From: Rhodospirillaceae bacterium
GTDB lineage: Bacteria > Pseudomonadota > Alphaproteobacteria > Rhodospirillales > Rhodospirillaceae
Direction: 5' to 3'
NCBI GenBank assembly: GCA_029245025.1
Contig: JAQWQC010000026.1
Location: forward strand, 1-64,000
Length of the DNA stretch: 64,000 bases
Under the pieces are notes generated by a model that was given only the letters and a program-made list of their open reading frames with translations, had not been told where the DNA came from and did no database searches. Shown in pieces: positions 26,846 to 37,426 of this stretch; the first letter of the stretch is position 1, and every line of letters starts with the position of its first letter. Made by a program: the position numbers and the translations under genes.

Positions 26846-29158
26846 CTAAGCTCTCTTAGCACTATTTTTAAGGCTCGGCTCGTCAGAGCTTGATTCATTG
26901 CGGTCAGTCATCGTTATAACTGTGGCTCGAGACTGCTCTACCATTGGAAAACGTAATTGCACCTTAGCTCCGCCTCCTGGTGCATCTTCCAAAATGAGCT
27001 GCCCCCTGTGGTCTTCGATAATTTTCCATACGATCGCAAGCCCAAGTCCAGTCCCTTTAGAGCGTGTCGTAATGTATGGCTCTGTTAGTCTTTGCCTGAC
27101 ATCGTCGCTAGGCAAACCGATACCGTTATCCGTTACTTCGACGAAGGCTTCATTATTGTTTGCCCTAATTCCGACGGTAATCTGTCCAGATTCCTTTTCA
27201 CGACTACCACCAGTCTTTGCTTCAATCGCCTCTACTGCATTTTTTAGGATATTGGCAATGGCTTGTCGTATTTGCAGTGCATCACAATTGATTAAAATTT
27301 CATCGGAGGGAGCTGTGAGCTCTATGGAAATATGTCGGTATGCAGTTTGGGGCAAAACCAAGGCACTTCGCACTAACTCTGCAAGGTTAGTGACCGCCAT
27401 TGAGGGTTGCGGCATTCGCGCAAAGGATGAGAATTCATCGACCATCTGGCCGATTTCACCAACGTGCCGGATAATCGTATCCGTACATAATTCAAAAGCT
27501 CCAGTATCGTCACCGACACGTGCGAGATATCGCTTCTTAAGCCGTTCAGCTGAAAGCTGAATGGGCGTTAGCGGATTCTTAATTTCGTGCGCGATGCGCC
27601 GGGCGACGTCTGCCCACGCTGCTTTTCGCTGCGCCGCTTGAAGCTCCGTTATATCGTCGAAGGTAAAAACAAATCCCACGATACGCTTATCATTCTGCTC
27701 AACAGTGAGCCGGACCAAAAACACTCTCGGCTTGCCGCCGAGTTTTACCCGGGTTTCTCGCTCAAGCGTCCGATCTCTATTCAGCTTAACTTCTTCTATT
27801 AGGGGGACGAATTCAGGCACAAAATCCGCGAGCGGTAGACCAATACTATCATTCAGAGTAACGCTAAGAAGGTCTGATGCAGCCCTGTTGGGCAAAGTTA
27901 TGTTACCCGCAGGATCAAGACCGATGACACCCGCAGTTACTCCCGATAGCACTGCTTCTGTAAACCGCCGGCGTTCGTCTAACTGGCTATTCGCCTCGAC
28001 CAAGGCTTCCCGTTGAGTGCCAAGGCGGCTTGTCATGCGATTAAACGCGCGCCCAAGTGAAGCCATCTCGTCGCTGGCGGCTTTTTCCTCAACGCGCACA
28101 GATAGGTCGCCTCGTCGAACTTGCTCTGACGCCTCAATAAGGTCAACGATGGGTTTAGCTAATCTCGTTGCTAAGGTGAGACCAAACCAAACTGACACTA
28201 TCAGCAATAATAAAGCGACAACGATAAACAACAGAGTAAAGCTTATCTCGATATCTGAGCGACGACCTTCCAACAACAAATACTCGTCGACAGCATCTTG
28301 TGTACGTGCCACTCGGCTAAGCACTGTTGCATCTATGAAACGCCCAACATAAAGATAATTCCCGGGTAGCGCCTCCAGCCGAACAAGGGCCCTTACGCGA
28401 TCGCCGCCCTCGCCGGTCAATACTGCAACTTCGCCCATACTTGCTTCAGCAATGACGCTGAGCGGTATTTGCTCACCAGTTTGAAGTGAAAATGTGTATC
28501 CCGCCTTTGCAATAACTTGCATGTCTTCACGAAAAATAACTGCTTCTGTAAGTCCGCGCACACCCGCTTGCGTAGATAGAAATCTGCTCAACATGTCATT
28601 TGAGCGACTGAGTTGCGGCCATTGCCGATTGATGTCACTTGCCACTGAAAGTGCGTCAGCTCTAATCACTTGAATATGCTCGGCGAGATATGCCTCTGCC
28701 ACTACAGAAGATTCTACGAGTGCAGTCCTCACTCGCTCACTAAACCAACTTTCAACTCCAAGAGTAAACAATAGCGCAGCAAAAACCATCATGACAATGG
28801 CAGGTGTGATAGCGACTACGCCGAAGAGAAGCGCTAAGCGCACATGGAGTCGACTACCACTTGTCCCTGAACGCCGATTGGTCCAAAGACGTGCAACGTG
28901 ATGCGACACTAAAATGCCTAGCGCCAACAAGAGGAATAAGTCGATGTTTAAAAGTATAAGGACCGTATTGGCACTCGGGCCTTCGCCGCCCCAACTCGAA
29001 AGAGCCGCATATGTTGCCACACCGGATACAACCGCAGCCAATGATAGAATCATGGCGAGAGCATTGACGAGTTTTGCCCGCCGCGCCCAAATAATGAACC
29101 GTAAACTTAAGCGGCGCAGTGATTGTGGTCGATGGACTACGTCCATTCGAAACACCAT
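26846..29158 (-). CDS. ntrY: Sensor histidine kinase NtrY
   Basis: A membrane sensor kinase of 770 residues. Hydrophobic segments lie near the N-terminus (about 35-55, 67-85, 110-130) and again near 305-330, with an extracytoplasmic region between. Then come a HAMP domain (LATRLAKPIVDLIEASEQVR), a PAS domain, a HisKA domain with the phospho-accepting His in RRIAHEIKNPLTPIQ, and an ATPase with DNGIGLP and GTGLGLAIV. It forms an operon with ntrX and trkA and lies 42 nt after ntrC. Confidence 0.95.
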   Translation of the reverse strand: MVFRMDVVHRPQSLRRLSLRFIIWARRAKLVNALAMILSLAAVVSGVATYAALSSWGGEGPSANTVLILLNIDLFLLLALGILVSHHVARLWTNRRSGTSGSRLHVRLALLFGVVAITPAIVMMVFAALLFTLGVESWFSERVRTALVESSVVAEAYLAEHIQVIRADALSVASDINRQWPQLSRSNDMLSRFLSTQAGVRGLTEAVIFREDMQVIAKAGYTFSLQTGEQIPLSVIAEASMGEVAVLTGEGGDRVRALVRLEALPGNYLYVGRFIDATVLSRVARTQDAVDEYLLLEGRRSDIEISFTLLFIVVALLLLIVSVWFGLTLATRLAKPIVDLIEASEQVRRGDLSVRVEEKAASDEMASLGRAFNRMTSRLGTQREALVEANSQLDERRRFTEAVLSGVTAGVIGLDPAGNITLPNRAASDLLSVTLNDSIGLPLADFVPEFVPLIEEVKLNRDRTLERETRVKLGGKPRVFLVRLTVEQNDKRIVGFVFTFDDITELQAAQRKAAWADVARRIAHEIKNPLTPIQLSAERLKKRYLARVGDDTGAFELCTDTIIRHVGEIGQMVDEFSSFARMPQPSMAVTNLAELVRSALVLPQTAYRHISIELTAPSDEILINCDALQIRQAIANILKNAVEAIEAKTGGSREKESGQITVGIRANNNEAFVEVTDNGIGLPSDDVRQRLTEPYITTRSKGTGLGLAIVWKIIEDHRGQLILEDAPGGGAKVQLRFPMVEQSRATVITMTDRNESSSDEPSLKNSAKRA

Positions 29159-29200
29159 TCACATGTAATTTTAATTAGTGAGTACATGTCGATGCTCGTC

Positions 29201-30640
29201 CTAATCAATTCCACGAATGACGTTGATATTAAGGTCTTTAATCTTCTTCCGCAGAGTGTTGCGATTAAGCCCTAGCACTCTCGCTGCTTTTAATTGATTG
29301 CCTGCCGTCGCATATAGCGTCAGCGAGACAAGGGGGCGCTCGATTTCACGAAGAACTCGGTCATACAGACCATCAGGCGGCAGTTCGTTTCCATATCTCG
29401 AAAAATATTGATTGAGATGTTTTTCGACCGCATCGGTCAGGTTTTCTTGGGCGACTTGGTCTGGTGATGGGGTTGATGACACTGTGGCCAGTTCCATCTC
29501 AACCGCATCTACCCCTAGCGATTCTTCGGCATAGAGAGCAGCTAAACGTTTCACCATGTTTTCGAGTTCGCGAACATTTCCTGGCCAACGGTAAGACTTC
29601 ATCCGAGCGACTGCAGCCGATTGAATCGTTTTTTTTGGCAGGCCATCCGCAACTGCCTCAGTAAGAAAGTGCTGCACCAGTTCCGGTATGTCTTCTGTTC
29701 TTTGGCGTAAGGAAGGCAGCCTTACAGGAACAACATTTAGTCGGTAATACAGATCCTCTCTAAAGAGACCCATCTTAATTAGTTCAGTAAGGTCCCGGTG
29801 TGTTGCGGCGATAATTCTGACATCTGCCTTGATTGCCTTTCGTCCACCGACAACGGTGTATTCACCCTCTTGCAAAACGCGCAGCAAACGCGTCTGCGCC
29901 TCTGCCGGCATATCGCCAATTTCGTCAAGAAACAGAGTTCCACTAGCTGCTTGCTCAAACTTACCTGAAGTGCGCTGCGCCGCCCCCGTGAAGGCTCCCT
30001 TTTCGTGTCCGAAAAGTTCACTTTCAATCAGTTCACGCGGAATCGCCGCCATATTGACTGCGACAAATGGACCGGACCGACGCTGCCCATAATCATGCAA
30101 CGCACGCGCCACAAGTTCTTTACCTGTGCCAGACTCACCAGTAATCATTACCGTGAGATCTGTACTGATAAGGCGTGCAACCGATCTGTAAACGTCTTGC
30201 ATCGCCGCCGAACGTCCAATTAATGGTAAGCGTTCCTCATCGTCCGTATCTGACCTGCTCGAAATTTTATCAGATCGTGTATCAAGGGCGCGATTTACGA
30301 TCGCTACCAATTCACTGAGATCAAACGGTTTAGGGAGATATTCGAATGCTCCCCGCTCTGCTGCCTTTACTGCAGTAAGCAAAGTGTTTTGGGCACTCAT
30401 CACGATGATCCGAAGGTCCGGCCGTAACTTGCGAATACGAGGAATTAGATCAAGTCCATTTTCGTCAGGCATCACAACATCGGTGATCACTAGATCGCCG
30501 TCACCAGCTTGAATCCAGTTCCACAACGTTGCTGCATTGCCAGTCGAACGCACAGCATAACCTGCTCTGCCCAACGCTTGATTCAGAACCGTACGAATGC
30601 CCGTATCATCATCAGCAACTAGAATAGATGCCTCAGTCAT
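29201..30640 (-). CDS. ntrC: Nitrogen regulation response regulator NtrC
   Basis: A sigma-54 activator of nitrogen-assimilation genes, 479 residues. The receiver carries Asp54 in [12 protein letters not shown]. The AAA+ domain has GESGTGKE, an intact GAFTGA loop ([10 protein letters not shown]) and FLDEIGDMP. The Fis-type DNA-binding helix is [18 protein letters not shown]. The start overlaps the end of ntrB by 8 nt. Confidence 0.96.
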   Translation of the reverse strand: MTEASILVADDDTGIRTVLNQALGRAGYAVRSTGNAATLWNWIQAGDGDLVITDVVMPDENGLDLIPRIRKLRPDLRIIVMSAQNTLLTAVKAAERGAFEYLPKPFDLSELVAIVNRALDTRSDKISSRSDTDDEERLPLIGRSAAMQDVYRSVARLISTDLTVMITGESGTGKELVARALHDYGQRRSGPFVAVNMAAIPRELIESELFGHEKGAFTGAAQRTSGKFEQAASGTLFLDEIGDMPAEAQTRLLRVLQEGEYTVVGGRKAIKADVRIIAATHRDLTELIKMGLFREDLYYRLNVVPVRLPSLRQRTEDIPELVQHFLTEAVADGLPKKTIQSAAVARMKSYRWPGNVRELENMVKRLAALYAEESLGVDAVEMELATVSSTPSPDQVAQENLTDAVEKHLNQYFSRYGNELPPDGLYDRVLREIERPLVSLTLYATAGNQLKAARVLGLNRNTLRKKIKDLNINVIRGID

Positions 30641-31748
30641 GCGGCACCTCAGGGTCGTTAAGAATAGGTAGCATTATTTTAAACGTTGTGCCCTGCGATG
30701 CAGTCTCAAACTCAATAACACCACCGTGGTCTGAAACAATTTTTGCTACCAGCGCAAGCCCAAGACCACTTCCGTTCAGCTTTGTTGTAACGAACGGATC
30801 AAATAAATGAGAGCTCAAGTCTTCGGGAATACCTACGCCATTGTCCGTGATGCTGACAACGAGTGGTAGTTGAAGTCGATTAGATTGTCCCGGAATTGTT
30901 ACACGCACGCCGGGTTGATAGGCCGTAGCCACAGTGATCTCGCCATCACTCATCGGCACGGCCTCAACCGCATTCTTAATGAGATTGAGAAAAACTTGAA
31001 TTAATTGATCTCGATTGCCATATACGTGTGGCAAAGATGGGTCATACTTCTCAATAAACCTGGCTCGACTACCAAACCCATGCTCGGCTATACGTCGGAC
31101 ATGCTCGAGCACCCTGTGAATATTCACTCCTTCGCGTTCAAGTGGTCGATCATCGGAGAAAACTTCCATCCGATCGACTAATGCAACAATACGATCTGCT
31201 TCATCGCGAATTAGTTGTGTTAGTGTAACATCGTCACCTTTCGCATTTTGCTCCAAAAGCTGCGCGGCACCGCGTATCCCGGATAGCGGGTTCTTTACCT
31301 CATGAGCTAGTAGTGCTGCCATCGCGGTCACGGAACGTACACTGTGGCGATTCTCTAGTTGTTGGCCAATTTTAAGCGCACGGGTTTGTTCCTGAAGAGA
31401 CACAACAACAGCGTCACTTCGTTCAATTAAGGGGGCCGCATGAACAGCCATTACCCTGGTTCCAGTTTTTGGTGTATCTAGCGAGACCCCGTATTCAGAT
31501 ACCGGCGCCAGTTCGCGAAAGACTTGCTCGATCAGCGCCTTAACAGGGCAATCCAGTGGCAAAAATTCTGCCAAACTTTGGCCTATGAGCGTGGCAGAGC
31601 TGGACTGAAACAACTGTTCCGCGGCTCCATTCGCGTATCGCATTCGAAATGCCTGATCGACAACGAATGTAGATGCACCTACCGCGGATAATATTTCATC
31701 CGCCCGAATAGGGTGCTCAAGTGCGACGACTGGCGAGGTCTCGGCCAT
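30633..31748 (-). CDS. ntrB: Nitrogen regulation sensor kinase NtrB
   Basis: A soluble two-component kinase/phosphatase for NtrC, controlled by PII proteins in other species. The 371-residue protein has an N-terminal PAS domain, the phosphorylated His in [18 protein letters not shown], an N-box NLIKNAVEA, and DNGVGIPED and GSGLGLALV in the ATPase domain. No transmembrane segment. The start overlaps the dusB stop by one base (TAATG type) and it is read together with dusB and ntrC. Confidence 0.96.
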   Translation of the reverse strand: MAETSPVVALEHPIRADEILSAVGASTFVVDQAFRMRYANGAAEQLFQSSSATLIGQSLAEFLPLDCPVKALIEQVFRELAPVSEYGVSLDTPKTGTRVMAVHAAPLIERSDAVVVSLQEQTRALKIGQQLENRHSVRSVTAMAALLAHEVKNPLSGIRGAAQLLEQNAKGDDVTLTQLIRDEADRIVALVDRMEVFSDDRPLEREGVNIHRVLEHVRRIAEHGFGSRARFIEKYDPSLPHVYGNRDQLIQVFLNLIKNAVEAVPMSDGEITVATAYQPGVRVTIPGQSNRLQLPLVVSITDNGVGIPEDLSSHLFDPFVTTKLNGSGLGLALVAKIVSDHGGVIEFETASQGTTFKIMLPILNDPEVPHD

Positions 31749-32740
31749 TAGGCTGCCTCTGCAAGCGATGAAAACTGTAACTCGTACAGGGCCGTGATAT
31801 ATGTCTTCACGGTCTCTGGATTAGCTTCAATATTGATTGCTGCCCGGAATGCATTTGCCCCAGGCAAACCATATGCAGACCACGCAAGATGTTTACGCGC
31901 GACTCTCATTCCCTTTTCTTTACCGTAATGGGACAGAATTGCGTCATAATGTTCCAACATCGTTTCGCGACGAATATCGAGGATTGGGTCAGACAACTTT
32001 TCGCCAGTCGTCAGATAATGTGACACCTGCGACGGAAACCATGGTTTACCATAACACCCTCGGCCAACCATAACGCCATCCGCTCCCGATAATTTTAATG
32101 CCTGAACTGCGTCTTCTTCCGTTTTGATATCACCGTTAACAACCACCGGAACATCGACTGCATCCTTTATGGACCTTACCGCACCCCAGTCGGCTGACCC
32201 TGTGTACATTTGCATTCGAGTGCGCCCATGGATCGTTATCATCTGAATGCCTGCTGCCTCCGCCTTTCGCGCTAAAGACGGAGCGTTCAAACTGTCATGA
32301 TCCCATCCAAGACGCATCTTCAACGTTACTGGTAGATCTACGGCGTTAACGACGGCTTCAATGATACTTAGGGCATGACTTTCATTTTTCATGAGGGCAG
32401 AGCCAGCCCAGCCCTTCACCACTTTTTTCACAGGACAGCCCATGTTGATATCAATCAATGCAGCCCCCCGGTTTTGGTTTAAACGGGCTGCTTCGGCCAT
32501 CACTGCGGGATCGCATCCAGCAAGTTGAACCGCCAGGGGCTTTTCGCTTTCGCAAGCGGCACTCATGCGCAGCGTATCTTTGTGCGCTCGGATCATATGC
32601 TGACTAGCGATCATTTCCGAGAACACCAAACCAGTTCCAAAACCGCGAACCAAAGCCCGGAACGGCTGATCTGTCACGCCGGACATCGGTGCCAACAATA
32701 CGGGCGTATCCAGAGCTATTTCGCCGATCGAAAAGGTCAT
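31748..32740 (-). CDS. dusB: tRNA-dihydrouridine synthase DusB
   Basis: An FMN-dependent reductase of uridines in the tRNA D-loop; called NifR3 when beside ntrBC, as here. It has 330 residues, with [13 protein letters not shown] at the FMN phosphate site, the active-site Cys in [28 protein letters not shown] and VVVNGDI. First gene of the minus-strand dusB-ntrBC-ntrYX-trkA run, divergent from ispDF across a 233-nt gap that must hold both promoters. Confidence 0.96.
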   Translation of the reverse strand: MTFSIGEIALDTPVLLAPMSGVTDQPFRALVRGFGTGLVFSEMIASQHMIRAHKDTLRMSAACESEKPLAVQLAGCDPAVMAEAARLNQNRGAALIDINMGCPVKKVVKGWAGSALMKNESHALSIIEAVVNAVDLPVTLKMRLGWDHDSLNAPSLARKAEAAGIQMITIHGRTRMQMYTGSADWGAVRSIKDAVDVPVVVNGDIKTEEDAVQALKLSGADGVMVGRGCYGKPWFPSQVSHYLTTGEKLSDPILDIRRETMLEHYDAILSHYGKEKGMRVARKHLAWSAYGLPGANAFRAAINIEANPETVKTYITALYELQFSSLAEAA

Positions 32741-32973
32741 ATAAAACCTAGAATGTCTATCTGCTTAATTGGTGGGCATTTGCCGCTTAAATCAGGCGGA
32801 AATCAAGACATTTTGTTGTAAAGAAACTATAGATCGCACCAAATACCTCTATTTTTAGCCATTTTTACGTCGGCAAGAATGATGCAAATCAGCAACTCTG
32901 GTTGTCTAGAAAGTCACATGCTAAGGACAATACGCGTGTTTAGATTGGATCATATGAGGGACTTGAATATCAG

Positions 32974-34131
32974 ATGACCACCTGTGCCGCTCTCGTAATT
33001 GCAGCCGGTCGCGGTGCTCGCTTTGGTACGTCGACGCCAAAACAGTACGCTGAGTTGGCAGGACACTCGGTCATTCGCCATGCGCTTTCAACGCTTAGCG
33101 CTCATCCACAGATCAGTTGCGTGCAATCCGTTATTCACCCGGACGATCAAGAGCTATTCAATCAAGCATCCGAGGGACTAAGCCTTGCCCCACCAGTCTT
33201 CGGAGGTGAAACCCGGCAGCAATCAGTTCGTTCAGGTTTGGAAGCGCTCGCTGACCTCAATCCAAATTACGTTCTTGTTCACGATGGCGCTCGCCCGAAC
33301 GTACAGTCAGACACGATTGATCGTGTTATTGCTGCGCTTGCAAAGGGAGCAACTGGCGCCATACCGGCCGTGCCTATAAGAGACTCACTTAAAAGTATTG
33401 ATGCAAAATTCCAGATTACAAGGGCGATACCTCGCGAAAACCTAGTGCGAGCGCAAACACCACAAGGTTTTAAATTCCGATCACTGTTAAGCGCTCATCA
33501 AAACTGTGATGATCCTTTACTCACGGACGACGCTGCGGTGATGCAACAGGCGGGTTTCGAAACCACAACAGTGCAAGGAGACGAAGGCAACGTGAAGATC
33601 ACAGATAAGGCGGATTTGCACAGACTAGCTGAAGCTATAAGTGAAACGCGCACAGGAATCGGTTTTGATGTGCATCGCCTTGGCCCTGGTGACGGCGTCA
33701 CCCTAGGTGGGATTTTTATACCAATGAACAAGGCTTTAGTTGGGCACTCGGATGCTGATGTCCTACTGCATGCCGCAACTGACGCTATTCTCGGTGCTCT
33801 CGGGGATGGGGATATCGGTGTCCACTTCCCTCCAAGCGACCCTAAATATAAAGATAGTGACTCAAGAATTTTTCTCACATTTGCGATGGAACGATTGCGA
33901 GCACAAAAGGGATCTTTAAATCACCTTGATGCTACTCTCATTTGTGAACACCCGAAAATATCTCAGGTGCGCGACCAAATAAGGGCCTCAGTCGCAGCGA
34001 TTAACGTCGTTCCGGTAAGTCGCATAAGTATCAAAGCGACAACAACTGAGGGTCTAGGATTTACTGGACGCGGTGAAGGAATCGCGTGCCAAGCAATTGC
34101 GACCATTCGAGTGCCAACCGTCGCTTATTGA
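32974..34131 (+). CDS. ispDF: Bifunctional IspD/IspF isoprenoid enzyme
   Basis: A fused enzyme of the MEP pathway, 385 residues. Residues about 1-220 are 2-C-methyl-D-erythritol 4-phosphate cytidylyltransferase (AAGRGARFGTSTPKQYAEL and LVHDGARPNV). Residues about 228-385 are 2-C-methyl-D-erythritol 2,4-cyclodiphosphate synthase (GIGFDVHRL, LVGHSDADVLLHAATDAILG). The fusion is common in alphaproteobacteria. GAGGG lies 14 nt before the ATG, a rather long spacer. Its 3' end overlaps by 7 nt the convergent remnant at 34125. Confidence 0.96.
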   Translation: MTTCAALVIAAGRGARFGTSTPKQYAELAGHSVIRHALSTLSAHPQISCVQSVIHPDDQELFNQASEGLSLAPPVFGGETRQQSVRSGLEALADLNPNYVLVHDGARPNVQSDTIDRVIAALAKGATGAIPAVPIRDSLKSIDAKFQITRAIPRENLVRAQTPQGFKFRSLLSAHQNCDDPLLTDDAAVMQQAGFETTTVQGDEGNVKITDKADLHRLAEAISETRTGIGFDVHRLGPGDGVTLGGIFIPMNKALVGHSDADVLLHAATDAILGALGDGDIGVHFPPSDPKYKDSDSRIFLTFAMERLRAQKGSLNHLDATLICEHPKISQVRDQIRASVAAINVVPVSRISIKATTTEGLGFTGRGEGIACQAIATIRVPTVAY

Positions 34132-34374
34132 GCAGCCACGGTTTTTTTAACAAGCCTCTCTAAATTTTGCGATGCACCTGCGTCCATATTACAGGCAACG
34201 ACATAGGGCGTATTATAAGAATATAGGTCAGATAGGCGGGCAATGGCCTCCTATCTTCTTGCGTGCTTCGTCTTGGCGATGTTCGGGCTCTCGTGATCAC
34301 ATTGAGTCCCGTCCTCCCACCGCTAAATTGATACCACACCATCGACAATGTTCGCACAGGCTATAAGGCGCTTG
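34125..34374 (-). pseudogene. Decayed gene convergent with ispDF
   Basis: On the minus strand one frame reads RLIACANIVDGVVSI, a TAG, RWEDGTQCDHESPNIAKTK, a second TAG at about 34251, then EAIARLSDLYSYNTPYVVAC and NMDAGASQNLERLVKKTVAA, ending in TAA at 34125, overlapping the ispDF end by 7 nt as a real convergent gene might. The last 41 codons look strongly protein-like. No homologue is recognised. The remainder of 34132-34550 contains only the promoter candidate noted separately. Confidence 0.4.
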
Positions 34375-34478
34375 AAAAACAGCACTTTACCCATATTCTT
34401 GGCTTCTTCCCGTCCGCTCGAAGAAACAAATTTTTTTACATGCATTCATCTTGGTTTAGGCCTCCTTGCTGCGCGTGC

Positions 34479-34484
34479 TATAAT
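34479..34484 (+). promoter_or_regulatory. Perfect -10 box ahead of the small conserved ORF
   Basis: TATAAT at 34479-34484 lies 66 nt before the ATG at 34551. The hexamer 17 nt upstream is TTAGGC, a poor -35 match. Placement suggests a promoter for the 84-residue gene. Confidence 0.4.
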
Positions 34485-34550
34485 TTACTTAACGTCACGG
34501 ACGCATTACTCTTTCAAAGTCATTAGTCCGACGGCCAGCGGGGACACGCC

Positions 34551-34805
34551 ATGGACGCCAAAGTATCCAAGCAGACACGCCTTTCACTGGCACAAAAAAA
34601 GTGGCTGCGCCGTGGGCTTACTCAGCCAGGTGGAAAATTGCCGCTGTTTGACGAGAACGGTAAGAAGTTCAGTCGTCAGGTCGTTAGAAAGTGTGTTGAA
34701 GAAGGCTGGGCTGAGCCATGGTTTGCAAATCAACTTAAGCCTGACTGGCTTGTTTGCAAGCTCACAGAGTCGGGTCGAACAGCCGTTTCTTCCGAAGATA
34801 ACTAG
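34551..34805 (+). CDS. Conserved hypothetical protein, 84 residues
   Basis: A small basic cytoplasmic protein. The pattern LRRGLTQPGGKLPLFDENG, then VRKCVEEGWAEPWFANQLKP and DWLVCKLTESGR, resembles a short uncharacterised protein I associate with alphaproteobacteria, with a winged-helix-like feel (a recognition-helix-like segment then a beta hairpin). The ATG at 34551 follows GGGGAC with short spacing. A longer overlapping frame over 34348-34809 is Ser-rich and looks like a shadow. Function unknown. Confidence 0.75.
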   Translation: MDAKVSKQTRLSLAQKKWLRRGLTQPGGKLPLFDENGKKFSRQVVRKCVEEGWAEPWFANQLKPDWLVCKLTESGRTAVSSEDN

Positions 34806-35350
34806 CTAGAGAACTGAATCGACTTAAGCCTGAAGTTCTATTGTCTCGTTGCGAACAGCATACACTTTGGCCGCCGCACCTGCTTGCCGAGCATATCGTG
34901 TAGGCTCCTCAGAAAAGGCTTGTGGCAATCACGATGAGGACTGAGCCAGCCTACTTTGTGCTGCTTCTGCGTTCCGGCGACTTGAATCCAGATATGAGAA
35001 CAAACCTTTGGAATGACGCGGCAGTAGGGCCAGCCTGTGTTCCTTTAGTTAAAAGAGTCCGAAATACGGGTTCCCGGTCTTTTTGAGAATTCTGCTTAAA
35101 CTGTTGTTAACAGGGGTCCTCTTGTGCGTTATCGTTTTCGCGCCCTATCGTCCCCGCGACACGCTCCGGCTCTAGCCCAACGTATGAACTGCCGATTTGA
35201 TTAAGACCCGAAAAATCGGCCTAGAAGTGCAAAGACCGGTCCGCTTCATCCAACTAGAATTAAACTTTTAATTTAATTAACTTTTTCACGGCTCGTAACT
35301 AACAGCCGAAAATGTGGTGTGGGCCAACATTAAATATTTGGCGTAATATA
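34806..35350. other. Long gene-poor interval with possible decayed coding
   Basis: No intact gene is visible in 545 nt. On the minus strand just after the small gene, a frame ends AFSEEPTRYARQAGAAAKV, YAVRNETIELQA, stop at 34824; another minus frame is open for about 53 codons over 34840-35040. Neither has a start, and such lengths can occur by chance. Near 35255-35292 there is an AT-rich palindromic tract (TTTTAATTTAATTAACTTTT). A small RNA cannot be excluded. Confidence 0.3.
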
Positions 35351-35427
35351 TGGTCGGAGCGGCGGGATTTGAACCCACGACCCCCACACCCCCAGTATGG
35401 TGCGCTACCTGACTGCGCTACGCTCCG
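35351..35427 (-). tRNA. tRNA-Pro (anticodon GGG)
   Basis: A 77-nt tRNA on the minus strand with acceptor stem CGGAGCG/CGCTCCG, discriminator A and encoded CCA (35351-35353). The anticodon stem CCATA/TGTGG closes a loop CTGGGGG, so the anticodon is GGG, reading CCC and CCU proline codons. The T-arm GGGTTCAAATCCC is standard. Confidence 0.95.
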
Positions 35428-35520
35428 ACCGGCTCCGCCCCAGGGGTTATATTTGACGGTCCCTGAGCTGGAAGGCGCGGACTATAACCGCGGCCATAGG
35501 ACAAAACAATGCGCAAGGGC

Positions 35521-35961
35521 TTAGCTCCTCCGCGCCACTCTTTCGCGCGTGGCCAATGCTGTCCTCAGAGTATCGCGTAGCCCCTTTAGGTCATTTAGAA
35601 GAGTTGTCATATCTAGTCGATTGAGTTCGGTTTCACCCTGCACCTTCGCTTTCCGCGCATTAACGGGACCGCCCTCTCCGTCGACAATTGCCTTAATTCC
35701 GTGATCTCGGAATAGCTTTTGGACGCCCTTGATGGTCAAACCATCATCATACAGTAGGCTGCGAATACGCTTCAGGAGAGTGATGTCTTCAGGTCGATAA
35801 TATCGACGACCTCCGCCTCTCTTTAGCGGGCTAACTGGACTAAATTTTGACTCCCAGAAACGCAGGACGTGCTGAGGAACCGAAAGTTCAGTTGCCACTT
35901 CACTTATCGTTCTAAATGCCGCTTCAGATTTGCGTAGTCTGTCTGCTTGGGCTTTGCTCAC
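35521..35961 (-). CDS. MerR-family transcriptional regulator
   Basis: A 146-residue DNA-binding protein. The N-terminal winged helix reads [20 protein letters not shown], followed by [20 protein letters not shown], typical of the MerR class found beside ihfA in alphaproteobacteria. No cysteine pattern for metal sensing is present, and the C-terminal part is short and helical. It follows ihfA by 5 nt and is probably co-transcribed with it. Its target is unknown. Confidence 0.88.
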   Translation of the reverse strand: MSKAQADRLRKSEAAFRTISEVATELSVPQHVLRFWESKFSPVSPLKRGGGRRYYRPEDITLLKRIRSLLYDDGLTIKGVQKLFRDHGIKAIVDGEGGPVNARKAKVQGETELNRLDMTTLLNDLKGLRDTLRTALATRERVARRS

Positions 35962-35966
35962 TGATT

Positions 35967-36329
35967 TTAAGTCTCAGAAGAAAATGACCTAGGCGCAGAT
36001 GTAGGCACCGCATCGACATCCAATTTTATTCCCGATACGTCCTCTCCGCGAATGCGGGCCTTCAGCAATTGTGACGGACGGAACACGAGTACCTTGCGCG
36101 GTATAATGGGAACTTCATCCCCGGTCTTAGGGTTGCGCCCAATCCGTTCTCCTTTTTGGCGAACCGAAAAGCTACCAAAAGAAGAAATTTTTACTGTCTC
36201 AGCGCGTACCAGCGCCGACGACATTTCACCAAGAACCATTTCAAGCAGTTCGGCTGATTCATTTCGAGAAAGCCCGACTTCTTGGTAAATCGATTCAATC
36301 AATTGAGCACGGGTCATGGTGCTACTCAT
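35967..36329 (-). CDS. ihfA: Integration host factor subunit alpha
   Basis: A DNA-bending protein that pairs with IhfB. The 120-residue protein has the HU/IHF fold with [20 protein letters not shown] (start of the DNA-embracing arm) and [19 protein letters not shown]. The C-terminal extension of about 20 residues is longer than in E. coli. It lies downstream of fabH in the plsX-fabH-ihfA-merR order, another alphaproteobacterial signature. Confidence 0.94.
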   Translation of the reverse strand: MSSTMTRAQLIESIYQEVGLSRNESAELLEMVLGEMSSALVRAETVKISSFGSFSVRQKGERIGRNPKTGDEVPIIPRKVLVFRPSQLLKARIRGEDVSGIKLDVDAVPTSAPRSFSSET

Positions 36330-36451
36330 GTCGCACTGTCCCCCTATTTGCGGTGCGCCAATAACAAGACGTTAGCCCGGTTAGTGTGGCGCCGTCAATA
36401 CGAGTTTCTATTCATTTGCAATGCGTTAGATGGAATTGCATCGGCATTGGC

Positions 36452-37426
36452 CTAAATCCTGGCCAGCGCCGAACCCCAGGTAAAGCCGCCGCCCATGGCT
36501 TCCATCAAGATAATGTGTCCCGGCTTGATGCGACCATCATCAACACCCGCGGCTAGCGCAAGCGGAATGGACGCCGCAGAAGTATTCGCATGGCGGTCAA
36601 CAGTAACTATGACTTTATCGTTTGGAATGCGTAATTTCCTCACAGTCGAATCAAGGATGCGCTTATTCGCTTGGTGGGGCACCAACCAATCAACATCATC
36701 TATTGTAATTTTATTTGCGGCCAACGCTTCCTTTACTGTGTCCGCTAAATTGATCACCGCGTGTCGAAATACCTCACGGCCCTCCATACGGACATAACCC
36801 GTCGTTTGAGTGCTTGATGCGCCACCATCAACATAAAGCAGATCATGCTGCCTACCGTCAGAATGAAGATGAGTTGATAGAATACCCCGATCTGCCGTAC
36901 TGCCTTTACCCTCTTCAGCTGTCAATGCAACAGCGCCGGCACCGTCTCCAAACAGCACACAAGTCGCTCGATCTTCCCAGTCGAGTATGCGTGAGAATGT
37001 CTCTGCACCGATAAAAAGTACAGCTTTGGCTTGGCCGCAACGCATAAAATTATCGACGACTGATAGCCCATAGACAAAGCCTGAGCAAACGGCCTGAATA
37101 TCAAATGATGGTGCGCCCCTGCGACCTAAAGCCGCCTGCACTTTGGCTGCAGTTGCCGGAAAAGTATGGTCTGGTGTCGCTGTCGCGACGACAAATAAGT
37201 CTATGTCTTCTCCTTTTAGACCCGCCCTCTCTAAAGCTTGTCTACCAGCCTCAATAGCGAGGTCTGACGTGGTTTCGCCATCCGCAGCTATGTGCCGCTG
37301 CTTGATACCTGTCCGCCCTTGAATCCATTCATCAGATGTATCGACTTTTTTAGACAACTCTTCGTTAGTCACAACATTCTCTGGGAGATAGGAGCCTACC
37401 CCACGAATAACGGATCGAATAGTCAT
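36452..37426 (-). CDS. fabH: Beta-ketoacyl-ACP synthase III
   Basis: It starts fatty-acid synthesis by condensing acetyl-CoA with malonyl-ACP. The 324-residue thiolase-fold protein has the catalytic Cys in [13 protein letters not shown], His in VPHQANKRI and Asn in [14 protein letters not shown]. The N-terminus [21 protein letters not shown] is typical. It overlaps plsX by 4 nt (ATGA), giving coupled translation. Confidence 0.96.
   Translation of the reverse strand: MTIRSVIRGVGSYLPENVVTNEELSKKVDTSDEWIQGRTGIKQRHIAADGETTSDLAIEAGRQALERAGLKGEDIDLFVVATATPDHTFPATAAKVQAALGRRGAPSFDIQAVCSGFVYGLSVVDNFMRCGQAKAVLFIGAETFSRILDWEDRATCVLFGDGAGAVALTAEEGKGSTADRGILSTHLHSDGRQHDLLYVDGGASSTQTTGYVRMEGREVFRHAVINLADTVKEALAANKITIDDVDWLVPHQANKRILDSTVRKLRIPNDKVIVTVDRHANTSAASIPLALAAGVDDGRIKPGHIILMEAMGGGFTWGSALARI

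Noticed and set aside
34348-34809. 153-codon plus-strand frame over the small conserved gene
   Set aside because: Serine-rich and without family resemblance; the 84-codon frame inside it at 34551 has a promoter-like -10 box and conserved composition.
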